From contig FN649745.1 of the NCBI GenBank assembly GCA_000310025.1, positions 183,690-247,689 of the forward strand: a stretch of 64,000 nucleotides of DNA, in the 5' to 3' direction. A program made the translations under genes and the position numbers. Positions within the stretch are counted from its first letter, which is position 1. Every line of letters starts with the position of its first letter. Under the pieces are notes generated by a model that did not search any database, was not told the origin of the DNA, and saw only the letters and a list, made by a program, of their open reading frames with translations. This document shows, one piece after another, positions 44,908-63,000 of this stretch. Source of the stretch: Ectocarpus siliculosus. Its lineage: Eukaryota; Sar; Phaeophyceae; Ectocarpales; Ectocarpaceae.

Positions 44908-46470
44908 CTGCTTGGCAGTAAAGGAGGGTGTGGGTGTGTAGAAAAGTCGAGCGTTCCGCCTTGCAGAATGTACATTTATTTGCAGTATGTGCACGATGAA
45001 TCTTATTTTGCCTCGACGTTGTTGATGATATTTACTGTAAATAAATGATGAATAGCCTAATTTATGCAGCCCTTCTCAGACCTTCAGGGTGTGGCGTGGG
45101 TTGGCATGGTCGGTGTGGGAAAAAATCCAACGTTGCGGACTTGCTGGTGGTCTCCGGTCTTCGTACGTACTTTGTACTGTGCTATCTATCTATCTCATTT
45201 ATTACTTGTTCTACGTGTGCGAGGGTTACAACGGAGTTAGCCTCTTCATACTACATGTTCATTTGTATGCTAGCGGTAAAGGCTGCTACATCTACTTACC
45301 TATCTGTTCGTGACCCAACTTACTTCCAAACTGGGACAACAATGGGCCTAGTTAAACACTTCGTAGAAGAAGTACTTCCTTTTCGGGGCTTCTTGCTTTC
45401 CTTCCCTACTACCCTGCCTCGTGTCTGCCTGACCTTGTTCGTCTACAGCCAGTATCTAGGAAGATAAACATTTTTTGCGAGTGAGTGTGGTACACCAGTA
45501 GGACGGCCTGTGTTGAGTCCTTTGGTGGAGAAGCTTGTGGTAACGGAAATGAATGGTACCATGATTGATTGCGAAATATAGGCAGGCTCATGTATGAAGA
45601 TGCCTGATTGAAAGTTTCCAAAATGAATCCGACTCAACAACCAACCGTACGATATGACCGTCTCATGTAGGGACGAATGTTGCCGTTAGGGGTGAACTAC
45701 TGGTTAATTTGAAGATGTCACGAACTCGTTTGCAGATTGTCACGCGACATATGGACAGTCTTCCCCATGCAATGCTTGAGTGCTCCCTTGTCGATGTTTG
45801 CGCCGGTTGTGTGCGTGTTGTCTTGTTGTGGAAATCCGCCACATAATACCAACAACCACAACATAGGGGGCACCTTCTGCAGCTGTTGGGAAGTGGAGTT
45901 TCTAACGCGGTGCAACAGAGTCGTGCAAGACCTGAAGCGAAGGACACATAAGTTCCATGTACACTCATCGAAAGGACTCAAGTCCATCCACACCTTCCCA
46001 TACAACGGGTGAAAGAAGCCTGTTTTACAAGGGGTCAATAGGGCCATGTTTTCGCTCGTAGGAAATCGCGCCCGCAACAAGGGATCGGTCAGAGGTTTGA
46101 TAGTGCTGGTCTTTCTGTGCCCAAAACCTTGTGAAGTATGATTAAATACATCGTGTGCATCGCTCACCACTTGGTTCCGAGTGTCTTCGAGGACATCACG
46201 TTGTTCTCTCTCTAAAGCTTGTTGTCAATCCACACCAAAACCGCGTGCGGTGCACCACAACACCCCGCCCAATTCCCCTGCGTGCATTCAGCTGCACGCA
46301 AGTCGCGTTTTGCTCTACAGTTCAACGTCCCCTGACATACCATTGTGCGCTGATTCCAACACAAGTATCGCGATCAACCACGAACACCCTACCTATCATT
46401 CCTGCCCACGGCACCCACACACAGTTAGGTGCAGCGGGGACCCCAAGAAGGGTGTGCACTAGTTTTCTTC

Positions 46471-50539
<4,069 letters not shown>

Positions 50540-52547
50540 GCATTTGAAGGATGGACACCAACTTTGTATTGTAGGTTGATGGGAGAGGGATTTTTTCGGC
50601 ATCCGGGTTGTTTGTTTCTGACGTGGTTTTTTCGTGCTGGATGATTGCTCTTTGTCTTTATTCGGTCGGGCTTTCCGACACCCGTCCCCCCAAGTAAGAC
50701 AGGGATGAAACTCTCTCATGTACTTGCAGTGGTTTCTTTCGTGGAGAGCACGCATGTTTTATTTATTTTGTTGTGCAGGCGTTCGTTTTCTCGTGGGTTC
50801 TGTTTTGGCAGGCGCGCTTTAGTTTTTTTAACTGGTCTGCTTGCTTCGTGTCTTGCTGACGGCCGGCTCCCGCGGGTGGGTGGGCTTCGTAAGCGGACAA
50901 AAACGAACAGCCTTCTTAACGAATGTCTTTTGTTATTGCTGATTCACGATGAAATCGAATACGAGAACATGACGATGTGGCTTTGGGTCTTCATTTAGAA
51001 ATATCTTTGCTGCTTGCTGGTGTGGTTCGCCTCCTAGTTTGAGTGAACGGCAGGGACGGGAAGCGTGGGAGGGTGTTCGCGCAACAGGAGGAATTTCCCC
51101 GAAGCGCGAAGTACTACCGTGGCCGAAGTATTTCCGCAGACCCTGGAATTCTTGGCGCATAGAGTAGAGAGAGCATTTTGTTCACGCACATCGGGTGTCT
51201 GGTGTCTTACCTTGATGACGTCTATCTGCTTTTGCTTTCCTTCAAACTCGTCTGTCCCTGCTTAACCCGGCCGCGGGAATTACACACTCCAATATTAGCC
51301 CAATCATGAATTGGAAGGATGTTAGAAGGTACTGAGCAGAGTTCGGAACGCTTTATTGTGTAGGTCAACCACAACCCAAGACCTTACTTTATTCCTTGGG
51401 AGTGATCAGAAAAATCACTGAAAGACTGAATTTACAAAGTGGTGGGGCTGGAACAATAATTCGTTTTCGTTGAGTATCATGCTGCCACTGGTTGAAATTG
51501 TTCGCTGTGCGCGTGCCATACAGACGTAGGCTGCTTGGTTCGCCTACATGTATGGGCGTAGTTAGACTATAGGATTCAGCCAACAGCAAGCGGGACACGC
51601 CTACTCAGAAATGAGGCTCGGTAATAGAGGGGGCGGAGAACGGGGGTAGGTCGGCGAGCACGCATCAACCAACCTCAAGTTTCGAATGACCATCGCCGTG
51701 GTAATTGTCACGCACGGATGGCCGCTGCATTCGATCGATCGGTGCTCCGTATCGCCGCGACTTGTGATTTGTTCCTGGATTGTTTCCCCTCCATGGGTAT
51801 CGTCATCGTCATGCCTCGGTAAAACATACCATCACGTCCTTCCCTGCTCGATATCTACTACTCCTACCTTCCAAAAAGATAGGGTGGGGCAGGCTTTGGG
51901 GCGGCCACCGCAACACCGTCATCACACAAGCAGCACGCTGCTGATTACCTACTTCGGGTCACGGTGCGGCCAAACACACCCCAAAGAGCAAAAAAAGGAG
52001 TCAGGACGAAGGCCTCTGTTAACGCACACACACTCACCACCCACTCAGTGACACATGGACCGCACACGCCCGCACACACCTATACTGCGCTATTTTTCTA
52101 CGGCACCTACAGCCGACTACGACTGCTTGAGTTGGTGAGGAAGAGAGAGGTGAACTGCGCCATAGAAGCTCCACGCTTCCGCCGCATAACACGAGCCCCC
52201 ACAACACACATCCATGCCACGCACATCGAAAAGAACACAAACAGGAACACAATCACAAAGAATGGTCGAGACGGAAGACAGATCCACCACACGCAGCTTT
52301 AATTCCACCGAGCGAAACGGCTCCTGAAGCCGGTTTAGCTAATAGCACACCAAGCCACCTGCTTGCTCACCGGATCACCCGCCTAACTGGGCGCCCACAA
52401 AATCGAAACACGCATACCGATTGCGTTATCTGACCGCCGCCCCTGAGACAACAACACAGAGGCTTGTTTTTCGCTCCTCCTCTAGGCTTCACACAATAAA
52501 ATGTTTTCGTCCCCTCCCGCGGCGCGGCGCGGCAATACAACCCGCAG
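50540..52547. other. Intergenic between convergent PKA and VPS72
   Basis: Two kb of 3' flanking sequence with no exon, RNA gene or clear repeat recognised. Confidence 0.45.
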
Positions 52548-55500
52548 CTAGCTTGGCGGCTGTCCCAGCGGGGCCGGGGCTGGGACGGGCTGCATCCACC
52601 CGGTGCAGTTCGGCGCGCCGGTCACAGCGGCGGTAGCAGCGCTGTTGGAGCTGGACTCCCACCCGTTGACCTCTTCCTCCAGCGAACGCGGCGCCGTCGA
52701 GGCCTGCAGGTGCTCGTGCTGGGGCAGCTGTGTCGATGTTGATACCGCCGGTTGTTCTACTTCTATCTTTGAGGCTGGTTGACCTCCCGCCGCAGTCTTC
52801 GCGACGAGCGGCATGGCAGTGCTTGTCCCCGGCCGCCGCCGCACGGGAGCCGCTGCCGTCGCCGTCCCGGCCGCCGCCGCGGCCTGCGCCGCCACCGCCG
52901 CGTACGCCGCCGCCTTCACCACCGCGCTCCCCTGAGGAGGGGACTCGCTGCCGCCCCCGGCTTTCCCCGCGGCGGCCGCTTTTTGCGCTGCTACGGCGGC
53001 GTAGGCTGCCGCCTTCACCACGGCGCTTCCCTCCGGAGACGACCCGGTGTCTGCCGGGCTGGACCCGTAGTGGATCACCGCCGTATTGTTCCCCCTCAGC
53101 GGCACTAGCTGCTGACTCCCGCCCGCAGCGGCAGCGGCTGCGGGTGGCAACACCGACGGCGCCGTCCCTCCTCCTGCCGGGGCAAAGAAAGGGCGCTTCG
53201 CGGGCTTGGCCCCCTTTCCCCCGACCGCCTGCTTCCGCTTGGTGCCTGCCTTGGCCTTTTCGGCACCGGCGGCGGTGGAGGAGGCCGTCGTCGAAGCGGT
53301 ACCGTCAGCGCCGGCCTTCGCCTTCCCCTTCCCCTTGCTCGCGGAAGACTTGGACTTCTTCTCAACCTCTTTGGCCAAAGACGAGGCGGGCTTCTTGCAC
53401 GCTCCGGAGCTGCTCAGCCCGCCACCACCACCACCGCCGCCAGCCGCCGCCGCCGCCGTCCCCGCCGTCCCCGCCCCTGCTCCCTTCAGTGACCCGTTTC
53501 CTACCACCACCGCCCCTACCCCTGAAACCGCAGCTGCTGCTGCCGGCGCGGTGCCGTCTACTCTAGTGCCGGATGCGCCTCCACCCCCCGCCGCCCCCCC
53601 ACTACTTGCGGCCTCTCCCGCCTCCTGCTCCTGCCGCTGTGCTTTCAGGCGCCGTCTCGCGGACGCTCCGTACCGTTTTCGGACCTCCCGGAACGCCGCG
53701 CCGTTGGCGTAGTAGTACCCCGTGAGCGGATCTCGGTACGGCGCCGGGGCGCCGGTGATCTTGCATCGTCGATCGGAGGAAGACTTGGCGGTCTTACTGC
53801 CCTTGTCCTGGTCTGCGCCGTCGCCTCCGCCCGCGGAGAAAGGGGCCTGACAGAGGACCGGAGGGAGGTAGTACGCGTCCGGGAAAAAGATTGTGTCGAC
53901 GCAGCCCCGCCGGGACGCGTAGCGGGACGCCAGGATCTTGTGCTGCTTGGGCCGGCCCTCGTCTTCCTTGGCCTCATCCTCCAGGCGGCGTTGCTTCAGG
54001 ATCCAACGCATGTTCTCTTGCTGCGACGAGGCGATGTATGTAGAGAGGGAGAAACGGTCACGAGCGGAGGGACACACACGGTGAACAAGGGCTCCAGACA
54101 ATTTGGAACGGAAAAGGGAGTTGTGACTTTTGTAGTAGGCGCTTCAACTGAAAAAAAAGAAGAAAATCTCGCGTGTTGTCCACTCGCTGCTTCAGGCCGG
54201 ACCCATTTTCGTTTTCGTCGTAGTTGCTGTGGAGGGGATCAAGATACGTTGATCAAGGGAATCGGGCGCACGTAACACGAGACGCTTGATATCTCGCTCC
54301 TAAGCCAAGATACACACCAAAAACGTCGACGATCCGGCCAAGCGGGCATTAAAGAGTCTGGATGCACCTTTGTGACGGTTGTAGCCTTTGTTGGAAAAGA
54401 ACGAACAGGTGCTTTGGAGGTCACCGCAAGTCAGGCTGCTTTCTTCAAAACGCGGAACACACAAGACTGCTGATGCTGTGCAAGAGAGGAAGCAACATTA
54501 TGTGACCATCGTAATCGGTGTGAAGGCTTCAAAAAGATGCCGGAGGGAGCCACGGACATTGAAGAGGAGCGAGGAAAGCTGCGACGCGGTGGAATCAAGC
54601 TAGGGCGAGGGGACACACCTGTGAGACGAATTGGAGGCGAGACTACCTTACAACCTCGTGTGAACAGAAAAACTCAACCTGAGAACTAGCAATCGCCTGA
54701 AGTAATCGACGTCATCACGTGAAGTTAGATTGGGGGCTAGCCAAGGCAGACCTCTCACCTCTGTTTGGATCGCTTCCAGCAGCAGCTGCTTCTGGGTGAA
54801 CTGTCCCTTGATAGCCTTTTTCCGCTGAGGAGTTGACCGTTTCAGCTGTGCCTCGCGCGCCTTTGCTTCGCCTTCTCTAACCTCCAGACTTTTCTCCGTC
54901 TAATGTTTTTCAAGTTTCGACACGGGTGAGGAAATCCGGATCCACAAAAACAGGTAGGGGGCGCGGTTGAGGGGGGCGCTACAGCGGAAACCTCTTGTCC
55001 GCCCTTGACAACAACCAAACAGCACCAGTACATTGCCATCAGAAACCAACCACGAAACTCGGCAAGACTGCGGTGACGCAATGTCATCGGCCAGAGACTA
55101 CGCCCCTCCAACAAAGCAAAAGGCTCACACGCCCCTCCAACAAAGCAAAAGGCTCACATCAACTGCAAAACGAAGCCCACCCGAGAGGCATTTCCTCGGA
55201 CGCCGGCAACAAATCCCGGTCCCATCAGGGCGCATCAGCAATCTCACCTTGTTCTTAGTGCTGGCTCGTACAGTCCTCTTGGACAGTGCGCCGGGGGCGG
55301 CGCCGCTCGACCCCCCCCCCCCCCGCGCGCTACCGCCCGCTGACCCCCCGGCGGGCGCAGTCTTTCTCTTCTTTACCGCGAAGGTCTTGGGCTCCTTATA
55401 GACACCCCCCGGTTGCTTGCGCTAAAACGGGAAACCAGAGGCAGGGCACGCACACCGAAAAAGGGGTGTTTGAGAACGCGCCGGCCGGCGGTAGAGACAA

Positions 55501-56703
55501 ATACAGTCCGGGGTGTACACAAAAACAATGCATCGAACCGGCACATCTCCTGCACATGAGAGCACGGTTCAAGTCGTCTCGCCGCTCGCTAACCGACGGT
55601 AATATACCTTCGCGGCCCGCTCGTTTTTTCTGAGTCTGTTCTCCTCCTTGCCGTCATCGTCCTCCTCCTCGCTCTCGCTGTCGTTGAAGTCTTTGTCGAA
55701 CTTGTCCGGCTCGTCTGGTGCATGTGTGTGTGCGGTGCAAGCGCGTTGTTGTGTTCTTGCGGTGGGTGGAACGGTAAGAGAAGGGGAGGCGTCGAGAAGG
55801 GTCGGTAGAACCTCATTCTACGATAGCCGAACGAGATGTTGGTATGTAGTCATGGACGAACGTTCGTCGACATTTGGGCGACGTCTCCCCTCCTCGGCAT
55901 GAGGTTGGCATCACTCTCGGGTTATTTTTTATTTTCTGAATAGACCCAACGAATCCATCTCTTAATCCGCAAGGACACCACGGGGGCTTACGACTTCCGT
56001 GCGCCGTAGCTGGAAATACAGAGTAGGGGTACATTGCCGCTATCGTCCGTCGCGCACACACCCGGGGATTCGCTACTGCTGAACTTTTACACTCCTCCAC
56101 GCATACTGAGTTAAGACTTGTCGCGGCTGTCTCATTGGCGAAGTCTAAATAATCTTCAAATTTTCTGATATTTTCAAACCCATCGAGCGCTCTCTTTGCA
56201 GTGGCAGCACGTTCAGATCTCACCACCGCGGTTGCGAATATGACGCAAGCGAGACAAGGGTCAACACCTCCCCCCCCCCCCATCAGTACAGCGTGAGCGG
56301 TGCCCTCGGCCCTGCAGCAGAAGCAGCGCAATGTCTGGGCACGTGCGAAGGACTGTAAGCAGTCTGCAAGTAGCGACTGTAAGGTTTCCGGCTGTGCCGA
56401 GTACGGATTGATGCTTGCGCGCACAACATGCCATGCAGCACACCACGCAACGTATGCCACTAGAAAGAGAGCCACCACCCACCCACGCCACTTACCTTCC
56501 TCAGAGCTGAACTCAGAGTCCCCGTCTTCCTCTTCCTGCCAGGCTCCTTGCCCCCAAAACGTCTCGTCCGCCTCGGCGTCGTCGCCCTGCAGCTCGCTGA
56601 TGCGCTGGCCTCGCGTGGATCGAGCGACGAGCTTCACGGACAGCGCCGCCCCGGCCTCTTCGAGAGCCTTGGCCTTCCTTCGCTTCTCCGCGGCAAGCGA
56701 CAT
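52548..56703 (-). CDS. VPS72: VPS72/YL1 homologue, H2A.Z-handling subunit of SWR1/SRCAP
   Basis: Exons 56703-56496, 55714-55608, 55415-55248, 54899-54759 and 54020-52548 join in frame for about 698 residues. YL1 binds H2A.Z-H2B and helps the SWR1/SRCAP remodeller place it in chromatin. The N-terminus has the YL1 pattern: a basic helix (MSLAAEKRRKAKAL, RSTRGQRI), then acidic DEPDKFDKDFNDSESEEED, then basic ENRLRKNERAAK. The diagnostic YL1 C-terminal domain is CKITGAPAPYRDPLTGYYYA followed by FREVRKRYG. After it comes a tail of about 360 residues, Ala/Gly/Ser/Pro-rich and with no counterpart in usual YL1, which includes a tandem duplication around AVVKAAAYAAVAAQ. A C run of 14 (55311-55324) lies in exon 3; as sequenced, the frame is intact through it. 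Confidence 0.9.
55101..55158 (+). repeat. Two-copy 29-bp tandem repeat in VPS72 intron
   Basis: The unit beginning CGCCCCTCCAACAAAGC occurs twice back to back between exons 3 and 4 of VPS72. Confidence 0.9.
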
Positions 56704-57028
56704 CAGGAGCCGCGTCCCAACTGCTGCTGCGCGTGTGCGACAGGGCAGAGGGAGAGCAGCAGACAGCAGACTGAGCGGAGAGGGGGGGGCTCGCGATTGG
56801 TACTGAAAAATGCATACATATCACGGGGTGCTGCTGTTCTCAGCACCAGGACCCGCCGCGCGGATCAACGGATTCGCAGCCAGCTCTCTGGCTCATCACA
56901 TCACACTGCGCACACTCTCCAGCAACGGGCAAGGTAAGGGGCAGCAGGGGAGACAGACAGAGGGCTACTGAAAGCCACAGGGGGGCAGTTCAGAGCCCGT
57001 CTTCGTTCTGTGGGGGCACAGAAAGAAG
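56704..57028. promoter_or_regulatory. Putative bidirectional promoter of VPS72 and kinesin
   Basis: Only 325 bp separate the VPS72 start codon (minus strand) from the kinesin start codon (plus strand), so both 5' UTRs and promoters must overlap or lie here, unless upstream non-coding exons exist. No TATA box is evident. This is inferred from spacing only. Confidence 0.5.
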
Positions 57029-60000
57029 ATGCCGCCTCGAAACACCGCGTTGCGGCGCGACGGCCGCAGTCCCGAGACGGCGTCGCAGCAGGAGACTTCC
57101 ACCACAGTCGCCATCCGCCTCCGGCCCTTGAACGACAGGGAGAAAGAAGGGGGTCAGAACAAGATATGGCGATGCGTGCCTACTCACAACTCCGTTACGC
57201 AGGTGAGTCGCCAAAGCAAAATTCTCGTCGGTTGGCTGTCTCTCCCCCGCTCTCTGTTCTGTGTCTTTTTTGCCCAAGACCATTTTTAATTCACCAACGG
57301 CCGAATCCGTCATGTCACCATAATGCTTTATCGCCCTCTACTGCTGCTGCCAGCAGGTATCACCTAGTGCAGCAATGGTTCAGCGCAGCAGTGCCATGTT
57401 ATAGAGTAGCACCATCTAGCCCTGCTCTAACGTACCCACACAAGCCACGCACAGCATTGGCCGTAATTTGGTTGACACCGCACAACATATGTTGTATTCC
57501 AATAGCAGTGAAATGTACGCTCGCGCGCTCGTTCTGCTCTCGCAATCTCACTCTGCTAAACAAAAACTTGCGTTCGCGCCGGTTGTTATCCATTCCAGCG
57601 TTTTTCCACATCAAGCACCAAATATGGAACGCAATTTGTCACAAGACCATGATGCCCCCTTCCGGAAAGGAACGGGACACGTATATATATCACGATTTGG
57701 TGGTGAATGCAGACGGTCGCGTCCATATGCGATCCATCGCATCATCACCGCACCGATGTCCAATCCCACCTGGCGTCTGTGTCGTCCTTACCGGGGACAA
57801 CGGCACACAAGTATTCCGCACGCACGCGATTAACGGCGAGACAGGGTAATTCGCCTGTCAGCGTCTTTCAAAACATTAACCTCCTGTTGTTTGTTGTTTA
57901 CCCACGGGCACTCGTGTCGCTGATGTCTCTCTCCTCTTTTCGTGTGCCGCCTGCTGCTCAAACATCATCGCGAAATAAAAAAAACAGACGTCGCCTGAGG
58001 GCAACCCGCTTCCGGACGGCAAGGGGACTTTCTTCACGTACGACCGGATCTTCGACGAGGACAGCTCGACGCAGGCCGTGTACGACGGGGCCGCGAGGGA
58101 CATCGTGCACTCCGTGTCCCGCGGCATGAACGGCACCATCTTCGCCTATGGCCAGACGTCCTCGGGCAAGACCTTCACCATGCAGGCACGGGGTGACGCG
58201 GCGTGTTGGGTGTGCTCCTCCTCGTGGTGGTTCCCGCTGACTCACCCTTATTGTTCCCAAGTATCTACCATAGAGGGTTTGGCACGGTTATCATTATATC
58301 GATCTATACTCCGGTAGAGCTACGGGGGCGTGGGGAGACAGACAACCAGTATTACCGTGTCGAAAGGTTGAGGGCACGAGGTCCCAAAATCGTCGTTGTC
58401 GTAGATGGCTTTTGGGGGACGGCTCGGCCACCAAATGCTGACCGGCAGCCAGTCGTCCTGCAGAGCTACAGCAGTACATGCCCTCACCGGAAGAATACTT
58501 CTAGAGGTACAGCACCTGGTGTCGATTTAGAGCTTGCTCTACTGAGGTAACCTGTGTGACCGCGCTTCCACAGTGCACAGCTGTTGGATCGCAGTCTTCC
58601 CCAAGGCTTTTTACAGCTGGTCTCGGGACCCTTGGTGCTTAGTTCCCTCGACAGGGCACAGCGGTTGAGCGCGGTCCGCCCTCAGTCCCCTGTTTTCAGC
58701 TAGGCTCGAAAACGCTTGTCATTTTACAGCGTCATGCAGGTAGAGTCTCCTAGTAAATGAAAGCACAGAGGTATTTGCCTTATTGATTTCTGCGAAAGCG
58801 CAGGAAATGGACGGGGTGCCTGTCTCCGACAAGTTTACCGACACCGAGCACAGCAGTGCCCAGATGAAGCAGCAAGGAGTGGCAAAGGGGTCCCGCAGAA
58901 TAGTATTGGCCTCCAGTACCTTGTTTGTTTGTAAACAATCGTTCGTTCGGGGGAGTGCCCGCCCACTCCTCTCCGATCGGGAAACTTGTGGAAGGTCGCG
59001 ATACAAGAGTAGGATTGCGGGCTGTGGTTCAGTCACGTTATCTCCTCGATCCTGTGGATGTCCAATCAGAAGCCGGTTTGTCCCGCCAGAGCATTTTAGT
59101 TGTTGCTTTTTCCTTCACGTTGAAAAAGGTCCAGGTCTCTGCTCAGCAATTTCCAACCCCCGTAGCGGCTCAACTGATGCGGACGCATTCCGTGGTGACA
59201 GGCCAACTACCCACAATATTCATTCGTTGAACAGTACAACTTCGTATAAATGAGATCGCAGTTGGCAGGCGGAGGGATCACTCTCAGGATTCAAACCACA
59301 CTCGCAGTTTTAGTCTTCATGCCCGTCAAGAACACTTTCAGGTCACTTGGGAACGTTGTATTGCACGCTGGTGGGGTAACGTTTCCTCCCGTCCAGTTGA
59401 CACAAAACAAAACTGCGGACAAGCAGTGTATTTTGGTTGTTGTTGTTTCAGTGCTGCTCCAGCTTCTGCTCCTGCTGGTGCTACGGCTCTTCCTGCTGTA
59501 CAAATAGTCGCGTCGAAAAAAGACCGCAGCCTATTCCCCGTCCAGTGCAACACAACGCCGTATGATGCTAATCCACCAAACGTCCACACGCACTTTACAC
59601 TCGCACGCACGCTCAACACCCACGCACAGGGAGGAGGCAGTGAGGCCAACCCGGGCATCGTGCAGATCGCCACGCGAGACCTGTTCCGCCTGATCCAGGA
59701 GAAGACCGACCGCATGTTCCTCATGCGCGTGTCGTATCTCGAGATCTACCAAGAGGAGATCAGGGATCTACTCAACCCCGAGAACACCAACATGCAGGTG
59801 GGTGTTTTTTGTCTTTCCTTAGTTGGCAGCGACCACGCTAGGCAGCGCGTCAAGGAAATGACGGTGGTATCAGAGTGGGAACGTAGGCGTGTGTGCGCGT
59901 GTATAGGGTGTTTCTTTGGTTGGAGATAGCATCGACCGCGTTAACCGGCTTGTCAGGGAAAAGACGTCAGAATTAAATCAGGAACATAGGCGTGTTTTGG

Positions 60001-63000
60001 TGTGTGTGCGGGCATGTAGGATGTCTATCGCGCGTATGTTGTACAAGGATATGTCCGGGGGGGGAGGGGGTCGTCATTGGTGTGGAGTGCTGTGGGCCTG
60101 TCTAGAGTGACTTTTGCGCACAATGCGGGTGTTTGTTACGATACTTGAGGAAGGACATGGTGGATGTGTTGTTTGATGCATGCACGCGCGTGCCAGTGTT
60201 TGCGTAGTTGTGCCGGGGTCGTTTGGGTCTTGCCTGTGCTTGTGAAGGATGTGGTGGTAAGGGTCAGTCTGTCGCACTGGTGTAAACCTCCCACGGCGTT
60301 GCTGGCCCTTTGAGAGAAATAAGAGCATCTTCATATGTGTCCGCAAGGAACAAAAACTACCCGAAAAAGCGCGCAGCGCCCCTACAACTAAGGTGTTTCC
60401 GATACAGATAACTCGTGATCATTGCAACAAGTTGGTTCGGGCGAGTCACCAAACATTTAGAAAAAGATCAAAATTTTCGTTCCCAAGGAAATGTGTGCAA
60501 TATTGTTGGGAGCGACGCGATATGAAGGGGTTTCTCCGAGTATATGGCGAGAGTCCCTGAGGAGCTTTTAATTCACCCCTAATAATGACATTGCGCTACC
60601 CCGGGGTTTACTCTCCGTTGACAACCGCGGTCCCAGAAAAACAAATTGGGCGTACAGTACAAGCGGTCAAGCGTGTTGCTCCTTGCAGACGCTTGCTCTG
60701 GGCGAAATACGTTAGCACAAATATGAGGCCAAGAAACGATCATTTGACACCGGGACAGCAGCGTGACGGCTAGAGTTCTACTTCACCCTCTACGTGGCGT
60801 GCTCTGAAAATTGAACACCCCAGACATTGGACACGACCTCCGGAGAAGATGAAGAAGGCGGTTAGACAAGCTCGCTTTTTTGTGTTGTCGCCGAAGGGAA
60901 TCCCGTTGTATCTTGAGGCCGTTAAACGCGTGTAGAGCGGTCGGACATTGGGGGTGCCGTGGATGAGAATCAGTCATGTCCACACCGGTGTTTGGTTTCT
61001 TAGTTCTGTTGGGAGCTGGTCTTGCTCGAGGAGTGTGGAGATGTTTGGGACAGCTTCATCTTTGGTCAAGGAAACTGAAACGATCAAAGGTGACCACGGC
61101 GCGGGAGATTGGGTGCAAGTACTGCACAAAGACTGAGGCAGCAAAGCTCCCAAAGACCCCTACAAAGCGCCAACTACAAAAATCAAGCGTTGTTGCAGCT
61201 CTTCAGTATGAGCGCTGACGCTGACAATACGACACAAATGTCCTGCACGGCTTCCCCTCGCCATGTGGATCTCGGAAACGTGGCCGATGTGTTGTGAACA
61301 ACCCCCCCCCCCTTCCGTCGTGAAAACGTTGGCGCACGTCAGGTTCGCGAAGACCCGAGGAAGGGTATTTACATCGACGCCCACGAGGAGACGGTGGGAG
61401 ACTTCGAGACGGTGCTCAAGATCCTGAGGGTCGGTGAGAAGCAGCGCCACGTCGGGTGCACGGAGATGAACAGCCGGTCTAGCCGCTCGCACACCATCTT
61501 CCGCCTCGTCGTGGAGAGCCAGCAGATGTTCGACGAGAAGGTGCACACCTCCCAAGAGGAAGTGGACCCGTCCACCCTCGTCGCTACCCTTAACCTGGTC
61601 GACCTCGCCGGGTCGGAGAGCGTGCGGCACACCGGCGCGACGGGGACCCGTCAGAAGGAGGGCGGGATGATCAACCAGAGCCTGCTGACGCTGAGCCGCG
61701 TGATCCAGACGCTGACCCAGCCGGGGCACTCGCACGTGAACTACCGCGACAGCAAGCTGACGCGCATCCTGCAGCCGAGCCTGTCCGGGAACGCCCGCAT
61801 GGCCATCATCTGCTGCGCGACGGCCGCCGAGGGCTTCCTCGAGGAGACCCGCAGCACGCTGCAGTTCGCCTCCCGCGCCAAGGAGATCAAGACCCGGGCC
61901 ATCGTCAACGAGATCGTGGACGACAAGACCCAGATCCGCCGCATGGCGCAGGAGCTGGCCACGCTGAAGCGGAAGCACGCCGAGCAGCAAGGCGGCGCCG
62001 CCGCGGGCGGCGAGCTGGTGGAAGCGCTGCAGCAGGAGAAGGCGGAACAGGCCGAAAAGATCGACCGCCTCAAGAGGCTGCTTCTTAACATCGCCCCGGC
62101 CGTGGCGGACGAGGACGGCGAGGCCCTTCTCCTGCACCTAGACGTCTCCCCGAGGTTCCGCCGCGGGAAACGCTCGCGCGAAACGTGGTGTCCCGGGGAC
62201 ACCGCCAGCATCGTCACCGCCCCCCGCCCCCTGCGCCTGCAGAGCCCCAACCTGGCTGACTTGGACGGGGAGGAGGAGCACCGGCCGAAGCGTAGGTCCA
62301 GCGAGGCGGCGGGGGGGACTGCTACCGGGAAGATGACGTCGGAGGAGGGGCGCGGCCAGCCTGCTGCTGCTGCTGCTGCTGCTGCTGTCGCGGTTGCGCC
62401 TTCGGGTGATATGGAGGCGATCGCGACCAAGCTGGAAGAGGCCCTGGCGGCGAAGAAGGAGACCGACGAGGAGATGAAGGAATTCGTGGCGTACACGGTA
62501 TGCATAAGTTTGGCGTTTTCGGTGGCGGCGGTCGTGTTCTTGTGTTGTCTTGCTGGTGTGACCCGGGTACAGCAAGCAATCTATGGTTGGTGCCTGGAGC
62601 GTTTAGGTTGCGGCGGCCGTGATCTGATGTTGAAGATTGTTTGTTGTCCGTGTGGCCCGGGTAGAGTCTATGGTCGCTGTCTGGAGCGTTTGGGGCCGTC
62701 TTGCTCTAGGTACGACACATGCTTAATTCTTTCCTGCATGAAATGTGGCCAGTCCGATCTGCTGTGTACTATTTTCCCGCTATCACTTGGTTGAGAGAGC
62801 TCTGCCAAAATCGGATCTCAGTTTGGTCTTCCCGTCATTTTCTCATCTGCAGCTACGTTTTGTTGAGGGTACATGTTTTTTTCAAAGAAGTTGATGAGCT
62901 ATGCTTGTGGTTGTCTCATCGGCAGCGGCACCCGACTGCTGACGTCCGCCGTTTCCCCGTGTACACAGGAGGACGTCGAACGCGTGCTGGCGTCCACGAA

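Larger units (their letters stand above)
43970..46470. other. Intergenic between divergent PGAM and PKA genes
   Basis: About 2.5 kb containing the tRNA-Gly gene and presumably both promoters. No protein-coding exon was recognised. Confidence 0.45.
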
